The notes under the pieces were generated by a model. That model was not told the origin of the DNA and did no database searches. It saw only the letters and a list, made by a program, of their open reading frames with translations. Below are positions 40,049 to 50,836 of a stretch of DNA of 64,000 bases, piece after piece; the first letter of the stretch is position 1, and every line of letters begins with the position of its first letter. The stretch comes from JBAXEO01 sp963789515 (lineage in GTDB: Bacteria; Actinomycetota; Coriobacteriia; Anaerosomatales; JAAXUF01). The translations under genes were made by a program, and so were the position numbers. The stretch spans positions 496,001-560,000 of the forward strand of contig CAWBKW010000004.1 of assembly GCA_963789515.1 (NCBI GenBank), read 5' to 3'.

Positions 40049-42842
40049 TCATGGTTCGAGGCGGATGCGGTAGTAGCGGGCGGGACGGCTGGTGGCGGCG
40101 CCGGGGTCGAGGTAATTGGTGGTGGCCTCGCCCGTGCCGGGCACCGTAATAGCGAGGCTGAAGTCCGAGAAGCTATTGGTGAAGTTGCCGTCAGGTGCGG
40201 CGCGTTGGTCTGGAGACGATAGCTCTTGCCCCCGACCGTGCTCCAACTCACGCGCACGGCCGCCCGGGCTCCGAACCGATCCCGGTGATGTGGAAGAAGG
40301 ATGCGGCGTTGGTCGGGTTGGTGCCGGCGAGAAACTCGTTGGCGTTGGATGCGCCATCGCCGTCGAGGTCGAAGCGCGGCGTCGGCGGAGTTGGTTTTGT
40401 TGAGGCTGAACTGGTCTTCCCACCAATCCGGCATGCCGTCGGCGTCGGTATCCACGATCACCAGGTCGGTCAAGCGCACGCGTGCTCTCGCCGGCGTAAA
40501 GGACGGTGAACCGGGCGTAGCCGTCGGTCGTGGTGAGGGTGCCGCCGCTGGCGGCGTTGGCGAAGCGTGCCGGCCACAGGGACGCTGGACGTGAGCACCG
40601 TGAAACTGGCGCCGTTGGTCATGACGCTCAGGAACGGAGCGAGCAGGCTGACTGACAGCGTGCCGCCAAGCCTGGCGCTGCCGCCGACAGCGATGACGTC
40701 GAATCCTGTAGCGGGCGCATAGCCTCCGATCTCGAGGCGCAGCTTGGACGTGGCGCCGAGAACGAGGTGGCCGGTGATGCTCAAGCGGCCAGGGGAGGAA
40801 CCCGGGGAGGTGGTGCCATTATTCGTGACGCTGCCGTCGATGGTGGCGGAACCGGCCAGCGTGGCGTTGGTGTCCAAGGTCAGGCCGTTGGTGACGGAAA
40901 CGTTGCCGTCCACCGTCATCGTCACGGCGTTGGTGCCGCAGCCAAAATTGGTGAGGCTGTTCAGGTTGATGCTCGCGTTCGGAGCATTCGAGGTGATGGT
41001 GAGATCACCACAGACGTTCGTCAGGGAATTGAGGTCCACCGAAGAGGCGGAGGTGTTATCGGAAATGCTCACGTCGCCCCCGGCAGTGCTCAGCGAACTC
41101 AAGTCAATCACGGAGGCTGAGGCGTTATTGCTGATGGTGAGATCGCCGGTGGCGGAAACCAGAGCGTCCAGGCTGATGGTGCCGGCGGAGGTGTTATCGG
41201 AAATGCTCGCGTCGCCCCCGGCAGTGCTCAGCGAACTTAAGTCAATCACGGAGGCTGAGGCGTTATTGCTGATGGTGAGATCGCCGGTGGCGGAAACCAG
41301 AGCGTCCAGGCTGATGGTGCCGGCGGAGGTGTTATCGGAAATGCTCACGTCGCCCCCGGCAGTGCTCAGCGAACTTAAGTCAATCACGGAGGCTGAGGCG
41401 TTGTTGCTGATGGTGATATCGCCGGTGGCGGAAACCAGAGCGTGCAGACTGATGGTGCCGGCGGAGGTGTTATCGGAAATGCTCACGTTCGCCGCGTTGG
41501 TGAGGGCAGCGGCGGTGATATTCGTCAAGCTTGCGTTGCCGACGATGGTGAGGTCGCCGGCGAGCTCGCTCACCCACGGCAGGTAGTAAGAGCGTTTGCT
41601 GAGCGTCGTTGGTGAGCGTGATCGAGTCCGGCACGATGTAGCGGATCCGCGCATTGGACTGCGCATCCGAGACAATCACCTCGCCGGCGGGCGTCACCGT
41701 CAGCGCGTAGATGGTGCTAAAGTTCGCGTTGGTCGCCGGACCGCCGTCGCCGGAGTAGCCGCTGATGCCGGTGCCGGCATAAATGGAGAGCTGGCCGCTG
41801 GCGACGTCCAGCTTGTAGATCCGAACGCCACCCGCGCCGCTGATACCCGGAGCTGCCGCCGCAACGAAAACTGCGGTACCGTCAGGGCTCACAGTGATGT
41901 CGGTGGAATTGGTCAGGTTCATGCCCGTGGCGGGTCCTGGGCCGAGGACATTGGTGCCGCCGCCAATCGACGGTCGTAATGATGCCGGTGGTGGCATCGA
42001 CGCGCCGCACCAGGTTGGGGAAGTTCGTGCTGCCGCAGGCGCCGCCGTAATCGAGCACGAAGACGTTGCCGGCGCGCGTCCACCGCCACGCGGCTGGGAT
42101 CTTCAAAGTAGGCCGCCGTAGCGGGGCCGCCGTCGCCGGCAATTGAGCAAGGGTGGTCGAAGAGGTTTCCGGCACCGGCAATGGTGTTGATGATGCCGGT
42201 CGCGATATCCACTTTGCGGATGCGGTAATTGCCATAGTCGGCGATGAAGACATTGCCGGCCCGGTCAACGGCGATGCCATTGATGAACCCGAAATTCGCG
42301 TCTGCCGCCGGCCCGCCGTCGCCCTCGGGCCCAGAACCGTAGAGACCCTGGCCGGCGAAATGCGAGATGACGCCGTCGGTGAGGTTCACCTTGCGGACGC
42401 GATTGTCGTCAATAGCGGCGAGGTAGAGCGCGTTGCGGGCGCGATCCACGGCGATTGAAAGCACGCCGCAGAAACTGGCGTTGGTGGCCGGGCCGCCGTC
42501 GCCGGTGCCGTAGCCGTCACCGGTGCAGGTCCCGTTGCCGGCGATGGTGGTGATGAGGCCAGTCACGGGATCAATGCGCCGGATGCGGTAATTGCCGTTG
42601 TCTGCGAAGTAGAGCGCGCCGTCGGGGCCGATGGCGGAGCCGCTGGGGTAGTAGAGCGCTGCGTTGGTGGCGGGGCCGCCGTCGCCGGAATAGGCCTGGG
42701 TGCCGTTGCCGGCGATGGTCAGAACGGTGCCGGAGCCGGCCGGTGCCTGGGCGCGCAGTGTCAGCGCCGTCACCAGCATCCCGGCCAGTGTCACGGCGCG
42801 GACGCACCCTGCTGGCATAGCTGCAGTTCGTGGCGCATTCAT
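40049..42842 (-). CDS. Exported NHL-propeller and adhesin-like repeat protein, frameshifts
   Basis: ATG 42842 follows GGGAG, with signal MPAGCVRAVTLAGMLVTALTLR. The first ~330 residues are six or so NHL-type blades (TIAGNGTQAYSGDGGPATNA, DGALYFADNGNYRIRRID, and similar). Then come three near-identical 46-residue repeats plus partial ones (ISDNTSAGTISLDALVSATG, DLTISNNASASVIDLSSLST), which look like a beta-solenoid. A calcium-binding repeat (VDTDADGMPDWWEDQFSLN) and the C-terminal module ending YYRIRLEP follow. Breaks occur near 42080, 41990, 41590, 40590, 40400 and 40200. About 930 residues. Probably a surface protein; no enzyme motif is visible. Confidence 0.7.
41051..41474. repeat. 138-bp tandem repeat inside the NHL/adhesin gene
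   Basis: The phrase AGGTGTTATCGGAAATGCTC recurs at 41051, 41189, 41327 and 41465, exactly 138 bases apart, and the DNA between copies is nearly identical. Each unit encodes 46 residues. The period keeps the frame, so copy number can vary without breaking the protein. Confidence 0.9.
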
Positions 42843-42989
42843 AATCTCCCTCGCTTGCGCGGCTCGATCTGCTGCAGCGTCTTCAAAGCCGGAGCAACCT
42901 CGATGCATTCCCGCCGCGCTTGGAGAACGGTCCCATGACCCGGCTCTGAGGATCCCTGCTGTCATCTCGGAATCATCAGCGCCTGCCAG

Positions 42990-43423
42990 TTACTCCTTCA
43001 CCAGCGTGATGTTCACCAGCCACTGGTGCGCGTCGGTCGCCTGGCCCTGCACGGTCGTGCGCGCGATGGCCATGGCCGTGGCGGGGCCGGCCTCGAAGGT
43101 CTCGTCGCCCTCGACGGCCGCCTCGATCTCCCATTGGTTGGTCGTGCCCGTGCCGGTGAGGATGGCGTGGCCCTCGGCCACCGCGCCGGTGGTCCGCTGC
43201 GACACCGTCACGCGCATCTGCACCCGCTCGCCCGCCGTGACCGCCAGCGGCCCGGTCAGCGTCACGTGCCGGCCGTTGTGGGCCACGATGCCCACCGGGT
43301 CAATGGTGTTGTAATAATCCTCGCGAAGGCCGTCCGGGCGACGAAGACGGCCGGCCAGGATCAGCGGACGATGGCTGCCGGCGCCAGCCAGCGGCGGTAG
43401 TATTTGATGGTTTGAATAAACAT
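42990..43423 (-). CDS. Small exported or anchored protein of the HNGRHVTVTGPLA type, one frameshift
   Basis: ATG 43423 (MFIQTIKYYRRWLAPAAIV) follows AAAGGAG by 8 bases and opens a membrane or signal segment, with one shift near 43355. The body reads NTIDPVGIVAHNGRHVTLTG, PLAVTAGERVQMRVTVSQ, RTTGAVAEGHAILTGTG, TNQWEIEAAVEGDETFEAGP, TTVQGQATDAHQWLVNITL. It is about 145 residues, beta-rich, without cysteine. I do not know a named family. It lies 35 bases after the stop of the giant 43459-47999 gene on the same strand, so probably cotranscribed. A truncated paralogue follows the other giant gene. Confidence 0.65.
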
Positions 43424-43458
43424 ACGTTTTACTCCTTTCAGTTAATGACTGTTCCTTG

Positions 43459-46400
43459 CTATGGCACCTGCAACAGGTAGAACCGGCGCGGCAGGGCCGC
43501 ATCGATAGCGTTGGTGAAGATGAAGGCGCCGGTGCCATTGAATTGGTTGGTCAGGATGCGCGTCCAGTTCGTCAACGGCAGGGCGACGTTGGTCGAGGCC
43601 AGGACCCAATAGTTGCTGCTGCTGGGGCCCCCGGTGCCGCTGATGATGACGTTCGTGCCGGAAACGACAATGCTGCCGATCTGCGGCGTTGGCGGGCCAA
43701 CCACCGCAATGGAACCGTCCACCAGCAGCCGGTTGGTCCAGGCCCAGCCCGAATTCAGCACGGGCAGCGACACGTTGGTGAACGCCCCGGCATAGCTCGA
43801 CGCCACGAACAGCCGGAACGTGTCCCCCGAGGCCAGGGCGGTCGGGCCGAGGTTGCTCACCACGAGCGAGCCGCCATAGCTGAGGCTGGCGTTGACCTGG
43901 ATTTGGTCATTGGTGAGGGCGGCGCCGTTCTTGCTGATCTCCAGGATGCTGGTGCCCAGGAGCACCGGCGAATTGCTGACGATGATCCTGCCGATCGCGT
44001 TCTGCGCGGTGCCGGGGATGAGCTTCCCGCCGGTGGCCAGGACCAGCGGACCGCCAATCGTGCCGTTGCCGGTGAGGGTGGCGTTGGAGGAAACGGTAAA
44101 CGCCAGCGTGCCGGTGAAGTCATGGATGCCGTTGCCATCCAGGATGAACGTGGCCGGCTTCGCACCGTCGCCGGCCCGAAAGAGGGTTCCGTTGCTGACC
44201 CGCGTGTTGCGGGAGGACAGGGTGCCGCCGTTGAACTCGAACCGGCTGAGCGCATTGGTCAGCAGCAACGTGTCCACCTCGACCAGGCCCGCGTTGAGGA
44301 CATTGGTGCCGCGGCGGACGTCAAACGCGCTCATGCCCAGGAAATTCGTCGTGCGCAGTGTGCCGCCGTCCACGACGATGCGATTGTTCGTGGAACTGGT
44401 GTCGGCGCCGAGATACAGGCCGTTGCCCGCGAACGCCACGCCGCCGTTGCTCACCACCAACTGGCTGCCCGCGCCGGACTGCCCGACGGAAAGGTTGAAG
44501 GTGGTGTTCCATGCCGACCCCGAGCCGGTCACTAACACCACGTTGTTGCTGCTGCCGGCGGTGAGGCCAAGGTAGCCACTGTTGTTCCACACCGTGCCCC
44601 CATTGCTCACGACCATCTGGTTTCCGGCGCCGGAAATGCCGACCATAATGGGGAAAGCGTTGCTCCAAACCGACCCCGCGCCCGTCACCAACGCCACGTT
44701 GTTGCTGCTGCTGGTGTCGTAGCCAACGTAGCCAACGCTGTTCCACACCACGCCGCCGTTGCTGACGACCAGTTGGTTGCCTCGTCCGGTGAAGCCCACG
44801 TAAAGGTCGCTGGCGTTGGTCCAGGCGGAACCCGAGCCCGTGACCACAGCCACGTTGTTACTGCCCGAGATCCTGTTCCCGATGAAGCCCAATGAGTTCC
44901 CGACCAGTGCGCCGTTGCTGATGACCAGCCGGTTCAACGCGCCATTGCTCCCGACGTAAAGGTTGGAGCTGAGCAGCCAGCTCGTGCCCGGGTCGGTCAC
45001 CATGGCGGAGTTGGCGTTGGCGCCGGAGTTCGCTCCAATGAGGCCGTGACCCGCCGTGAGCACCGCCGCGCCTTTCCCAGCCACCAGCCAGTTGGACGCG
45101 CCGCCGCTCCCCACGTAAAGGTTGGAACTGAGCAGCCAGCTCGTGCCCGAACCGCTCAATGTGGCCGAGTTGCCGTTCGCCCCGGTGTCGAGGCCGATGA
45201 AGCCGCTAGCTGCCCGTGAAGACGGTTCCACCATTGCTCGCGATTAGCCGGTTCTGCGCACTGGAACTGCCAATGAACATGTTCGTGGCGGCCAACGTGC
45301 CCCCCGCCACCGTGACCACACCCGTGCCGCCGCCCTGGCCGCCGACGAACAGGTTCAGCGCGGACGCCGTGCCGTTGGAGATGGTCATCAGCCCGGTTGC
45401 AGGGCTGAACAGGCCGCCGACGTTGAGGTCGGTGTTGGTGAGGTTGATTTCGCCGCCGGTCTGCCAAACGGTGCCCGTGCCGCCGTTGACGCCGACATTG
45501 AAGCCATTGAAGGACCCCGGCAAGGCCACCACCCCGCCCGCCACCGTGAAGGTGCCGGTCTTCTGGTTCCCGAGGAACACGTCGCGCGCGAGGAACGTCC
45601 CGTTGCTGACGGTCACGCTGGTCAGGAAGGCGCTGTCGTTGGTGGCCGCGAACTGGCCGCCGGTCACGCGGATTGAATTCCCGGGCGCCTCGCTGGTCAA
45701 CCGAGCCGAGAACATTGAGGCTGCCGCCGGAGACGGTGACGCTGCCGCTGTTATCCAGCGAGCCGTTGACCTGCACCTGGCCGGTGCCGGTCACGAGCGC
45801 GCTGCCGATGGCCGAGGAATTCTCGCCAATGAGCATCGCACCGAAGGTGCTGGTCCCTCCGGCGGCGATGAAGCTTCCCTGGGAGCCGTCCTGCGACGCG
45901 ATCAGGCCCGTGCCGGCGCAATTGAGCACGCCGTTGGACACCGCGAGGCTGCCGTTGCCGAACAGCCCGACATAGGCATTCGGCACGTCCAGCCGCCCGC
46001 CAGTCATCCAGACCGTGCCGGTGGCGGTTAAGCTGTCCGCGAGGTCAAACGCGCCGCCGGCGATCACGTTGGTGCCGCCGGCAATTTGCCAGGCGCCGAC
46101 GGCTCCCGCGTTGGCGCCCACGATCACGTAGTTGGCCCGCAGCGTGCCGGCCAGCACGGACAGGGCGCCGCGGCCGTTGTTGCCAACGAGCAACTGCGTG
46201 CTGGAATTGGTCGCCACCAGCTCCCCGCCCGCCAGCGTGGCGCTGCCGTCGATCCTCAGCCCGGTGCCAAACGGTCCATCCAGCCGCAACGCGCCGTTCT
46301 GGATCGCCACCGCGCCGCCGCTGTTGAGCGTGAGGTTGCTGAGGATGGTCAGGGGCCTCTGGGTGCCGCCCTGGGCCAGCAACAGCGTGTTGGTCGCTCC

Positions 46401-47999
46401 TGCCGGCGCGCTGATGAGCAGGTTGCTGAGGGTCAGCGTGGTCGGGAACGACGCGGCGGTCGTGGCGTCGTTGGTGACCGTCTTGGTGCCGGCGTTGGTG
46501 ATCAGGACCAGCGCGTGCCCGATGTAGGGCGCGACGCCGAGCGACCAGTTGGGCGCGCTTTCCCACCGGCCGCTGAGGCTGTTGGTCCAGCTATTGGTGC
46601 GGCCGGCGGCGACAATCATCCGGGCCTGGGAAAACTCGGTCGTGCCGTTGGCGGTCGCCGTGAGGAACAGGCCGGGCGTAAGGGCTGCCGGCCAGTTGAC
46701 GGTAAAGTTGCCGCCGCGCATCGGTGGTCATGTTCGTGGAAGCCAGCAGCGTGCGGCCTTCGCCGTAACCGGAGGGGTCGGCGGCGGGATTGGTGAAGAG
46801 TTCCAGCCGGAAGGTGGTGCTGGGCGTGTGCGTGCCTCGGATCACCGTGATGGCGGTGGTGTTGCTGGCCAGGGTGAGCACGGGGAAGCCTGCGGTGACC
46901 AGTCCATCGGCGTTCACGTCGATGCCGAGGCCGGCGTTGTCGAAGATGGAGTTGCCGAGGATCGCGTAGCCGGTCGCGCCCGGTGCTGACGTCCACGCCG
47001 TTGGTGGTGAAAACGCCGCCCCCGTCAACGCCGTTGAAGGCGATGACATTGCCGGCGCCGCTGTTGGTGCCGCCGACGGTGTTGCCCGGCCCGCTGATCT
47101 CGACGCCGGTGCGGGCGTTGCCGAGCGGGTTCAGGCCGGTGACGTCGGTGCCGATGAAGTTGCCCTGGACCACGTTGTTGGAGCCATCGAGCGTGATGCC
47201 GCGGTTGAGGTTGCCGGAGATCACATTGCCCGCGCCCGGCGCCGTGCCGCCGATGGTGTTGCCGAAGGCATTCATGTTGACCACCAGCGCCCGGTCCGTG
47301 TTGCCGATGGCTTTCGTGCCGGTGCGGTCGGTGCCGATGTAGTTGCCCTGGACGACGTTGCCCGAGGCGAAGGCTTCGAAGATCTCGATGCCGGTGGTGC
47401 CCTGGCCGGAGATGAGGTTGCGCGCGCCGGGCGTGGCGCCGCCGATCCGGTTGGTGGGCGTCTGCACGAACACGCCGGAGCCTGCGGATGCAAGCGAGTT
47501 GGTGCCGGTGGCATCCAGGCCGATGAAGTTGCCCTCGACGACATTTTTGCCTTTCGGCCCGGGCGCGACGCCCAACTGGATCTGCCGCACCGCCAGACCC
47601 GCGCACCGTGCTGTTGGTGGTGTCGATGACCAGCGTGTCGAGCACGACGATCTTCAGCACCGCGTTGTCGCCCTGCGCCAGCGTGTTCGTGCTCGCGCCG
47701 GACTGCGAGTAGCCGTCAATGGTCACCGGGTCGGTGATCGTCGGCAGCGGCGTCAGCGGACTGATGGTGTGCGGCCCCGCGCCGGCGATGTTGAACTGGA
47801 TGAAGTCCGGCACATTGACGCTGAGAGTTGGCGCTCAGGATCGCCTGCCGCAATGAGCCGGCGCCGCTGTCGTTGGTGTTCGTGACCAGGTTGGTGGCAC
47901 CCCGCGCGGCAGCAGGCTCCTGTGGCCAGGCACAAGGCTCCAAGTGCCAGCAAGGCGGCACGAGGCTTCAGGCCGGAAGCGACGGATAGGGGTTTGCAT
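43459..47999 (-). CDS. Giant exported protein with parallel beta-helix and autotransporter-like repeats, frameshifts
   Basis: The start is placed at ATG 47999; the signal (LKPRAALLALGALCLATGACC) lies in a shifted frame just after it. Then NLVTNTNDSGAGSLRQAIL, typical of CSLREA-region beta-helix proteins, and NosD-like repeats (NFIGTDVTGLNPLGNARTGV, NTVGGTNSGAGNVIAFNG). After about residue 430, autotransporter-associated type repeats take over (GSGSAWTNASDLYVGFTGRG, NQLVVSNGGVVWNS), with variants SNNVALVTGAGSVWSN. No outer-membrane barrel follows; it ends with the shared module (SSNYWVLASTNVALPLTNWT ... RFYLLQVP). About 1,510 residues, at least five shifts. Probably secreted or surface-attached. 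Confidence 0.7.
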
Positions 48000-48365
48000 T
48001 TTTGCGGCTCCGCCGGCAAACCAATTTGCGACCACCAAGGCGCACACTGCTGTATTCTCATTCTATAACTCATTTGACCACTCTCTTGATTATCCGAAAC
48101 GAGGCCCCAAAATTGGTGACCCCTGGTCCATGAGCCAGCAGTAGTGGGAACTTACCAAAACTAATAGCTTGCGTTCAGACATTCCGCTATGGGGTGTACA
48201 CCCCATAGCGACAAATGGCTTGCCCGCCCAGCCCACCTCCCCCGTGCCAATCGGTGCCATCCGTGTCTCGCCCCTCGCCCCCAACGACCCTGACCTCACC
48301 CCCTATGGACCGAATCACGGCGCGCCTAGCCGGACAATAACCAATGCCTCTCAGCTCTCACATGC
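48000..48365. other. Intergenic region
   Basis: It holds the 26-bp palindrome at 48185-48210 (listed separately). The stretch at 48040-48130 is AT-richer than its surroundings and may carry the promoter of the leftward giant gene. No gene is seen. Confidence 0.5.
48185..48210. repeat. Perfect 26-bp palindrome
   Basis: The half-site CGCTATGGGGTGT is followed directly by its reverse complement, so there is no loop. It lies between the delta-60 gene (stop 48366, minus) and the giant gene start. With no T-tract and no loop, it looks more like a protein-binding or repeat site than a terminator. Confidence 0.6.
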
Positions 48366-50756
48366 TCAGGGTTTGAACAGCCGGAAGAGCCGATTGCCCA
48401 GCGCGGGGTTGACAGTGATGGACTTCGCTCGTGCCGTTGTCGGTGACAGCCTCGGACGGCGTGGTCCAGTTGGTCCCGGTCAGTTCGGCGTTTTGCTGCA
48501 ACAGAAATCCAGTCGCAGAAGAGGGCCACGAGACGATCACAAACGCATTTGACCGCGCGATGTTCAGGACAGGCCGGGCGGCATCGCCGTAAAGCCGCGC
48601 GACATGCCGACGCGCCACGCCGTTGATGGTCGTGAAATCGCCGCCGATGAGCACGTTGCCATCCGGCTGCACCGCAATCGCACGAACAGCGTCGTCCGTT
48701 CCTGTGCCCGGATTGAAACTGCTGTCCAGACTTCCGTTGGCATTGAGGCGGGCAATGTGGTTGCGGTTCGTGCCATTGATCGTGGTGAAATAACCGCCGA
48801 TGAGCACTTTACCGTCCGATTGAGCGGCGAGTGAATTGACACTCCCGTTCGCTCCGGCGCCCGGATTGAAACTGCTGTCCAGGCTTCCATTGGCATTCAG
48901 TCGCGCAAGGTTGGTGCGGCTCGTCCCATTCGCCGCGGTGAAAACGCCGCCAATAAGCACCTTCCCATCTGATTGTAGGGCCACAGCGTTAATGGATGAG
49001 TTGTTTCCCGTCCCCGCATTAAAGCTGTTGTCGAGACTGCCATCGGCATTCAGCCGCACAACCTGGTTCGTGCCGCGCCAATCCGGAATTCCCGCCGATG
49101 AGTAGCTTGCCATCCGGTTGCTGGGCGATGGAATACACATAAACCGCCAGGCTCCGCATTAAAACTGGTGTCGCGACTTCCATCGCCATTGAACCGTGCA
49201 AGGAAGGGGAAGGAAGTCTCGTAGCCCCAGTCAAAGCCCTGACAGATGGTTGGGACGTAGGAGCCGATGAGCACCTTGCCATCCGATTGCACGAGGACAG
49301 CAGTGGGCACAGCGGGCCAATAATGAGGGAAGTAAGCCCCATCGCAAACATTGTAATCATTAAAAACTGTCAGGTCCGGATTGAAACTGCTTTCCATGAA
49401 AGCGCTGTCTTGACTGCCATCGGCATTGAGCCGGCCAATATATGGGCTCTTCCCGTTGTTGAAGGTGTAGACGCCGCCAAAAAGCACTTTGCCATTGGGC
49501 CCCACAACGAGGGAAGAAATCAAGCCGTCCACTCCTTGCCCGGATCGAAACTGCCGTCGAGACTGCCGTCGGGGTTGAGCCGCGCGACGTGGTTGCGGTT
49601 CGCCCCGTTCACGGTGGTGAACGCGCCACCGATGAGCACGCTGCCGTTCGTCTGCACGATGACCGCTTTCACTGACGCGCCGGGGTACGTGAGCGGGAAT
49701 CCACTCACGCCGCCGAGCCCGTTTGGATAACTGCCGTCGAGACTCCCGTCGGCGTTCAACCGGGCCAGATTCGTGCGCGAGTGTCCGTTGATGCTAACAA
49801 ACTGCCCGCCAATGATGACTTTGCCGTCGGGCTGCAGCGCGATGGCGTTAACAAGCGCAAATTGCCTCCCGGGCCGCCTCCCGCAGCGGTGCCGGAAACC
49901 AAACTGAAAGTGGCGTCCACACTGCCATTGGTATTGAGTCGCGCAATCGGGGTGTAGTTCGTGCCGTTCACCCTGGTGAGTAAACCACCGAACAACACCT
50001 TGCCGTCGGGCTGCACAACGATGGAATAATAGATTCCGTCCGCTGCCGCCGCCGCATCAAAGCTGTTGTCGAGACTCCCGTTGGCATTGAGCCGGAGGAG
50101 CCCATAGCCCCAAATGTTGTTTTGTTGCCGTAGAAATAGCCTCCGACGATCACCTTCCCGTCGGATTGTAAAGCCATCGAATAGACAAACCCCGGCACCC
50201 CCGTTGTGAAGCCATTGTCGAGCGTGCCGTTGGAATTGAGCCGCAGCAGATTCTCGCCGGCGTAAAACACCTTGCCATCGGGTTGAACGACGATGGTGGA
50301 GATGCGGACCGGGTTATAAGGCTCCGTGCTGGCAATGGCCGCATTGGCGTTGGCATTGAAATTGGTGTCCGGGCTCCCGTCTGAATTCAGCCGGCTTAAA
50401 CCGTAGTTCAACACTTCACTGCCGACGAGGACCTTGCCATCCGGCTGCAGCGCGAGGCTGTAAACCGGGTAACTCATCGGGCCAGATGTGAAACTGCTGT
50501 CGCCGTTGCCGTCCGCGTTGAGCCGGGCCAGGTTGGTGCGCACAAGGCCTTTCACCGTGGTGAACTCTCCGCCAATGATCACCTTTCCATCCGGCTGCAC
50601 CACGACCGCGTTTACAGCGCCATTGACGCCCGAGCCGGGATCAAAGGACAGGTCCACGTCCCCCGCCGCGCCGCGCGACTGAAAACAGAGCGTGCCCAGC
50701 TGCAGCAGGAAACTGCCCGCGAGAATGATTGTCCTGACCAAGTATAGTGTTTTCAT
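48366..50756 (-). CDS. Delta-60 repeat exported protein, frameshifts
   Basis: MKTLYLVRTIILAGSFLLQL is a signal peptide nearly identical to that of the next gene. The body is many copies of the delta-60 unit (VVQPDGKVIIGGEFTTVKG, LARLNADGNGDSSF), a beta-propeller-like repeat. Single-base shifts lie near 49990, 49750, 49520 and 49100. In the restored frame the C-terminus is SNAFVIVSWPSSATGFLLQQ ... KSITVNPALGNRLFRLFKP, stop TGA at 48366-48368. About 790 residues. The bipartite promoter motif lies 21-50 bases upstream of ATG. Probably exported; ligand unknown. Confidence 0.75.
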
Positions 50757-50776
50757 AAAAATGTGCTTTCAACCAG

Positions 50777-50806
50777 TCATGCGGATTCGGCGGTCAAAAC
50801 CCCTCA
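50777..50806 (-). promoter_or_regulatory. Bipartite GAGGGG-N15-CCGCATGA motif upstream of the delta-60 gene (48366-50756)
   Basis: On the minus strand GAGGGG, 15 bases (TTTTGACCGCCGAAT), then CCGCATGA. The end of the second box is about 20 bases from ATG 50756. The 15-base spacing is the same in four copies, which fits an ECF sigma promoter (-35 and -10 boxes). Confidence 0.6.
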
Positions 50807-50836
50807 AGAGTTTTCCGGGTGTGGCTTCATTGCTAT

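Noticed and set aside
41051..41474. Evenly spaced repeats as a possible CRISPR array
   Set aside because: The period is 138 bases, the 'spacers' are themselves repeated, and the whole reads as protein in one frame.
43456..44535. 359-residue plus-strand frame opposite the giant protein
   Set aside because: Antisense shadow of repeat-coding DNA.
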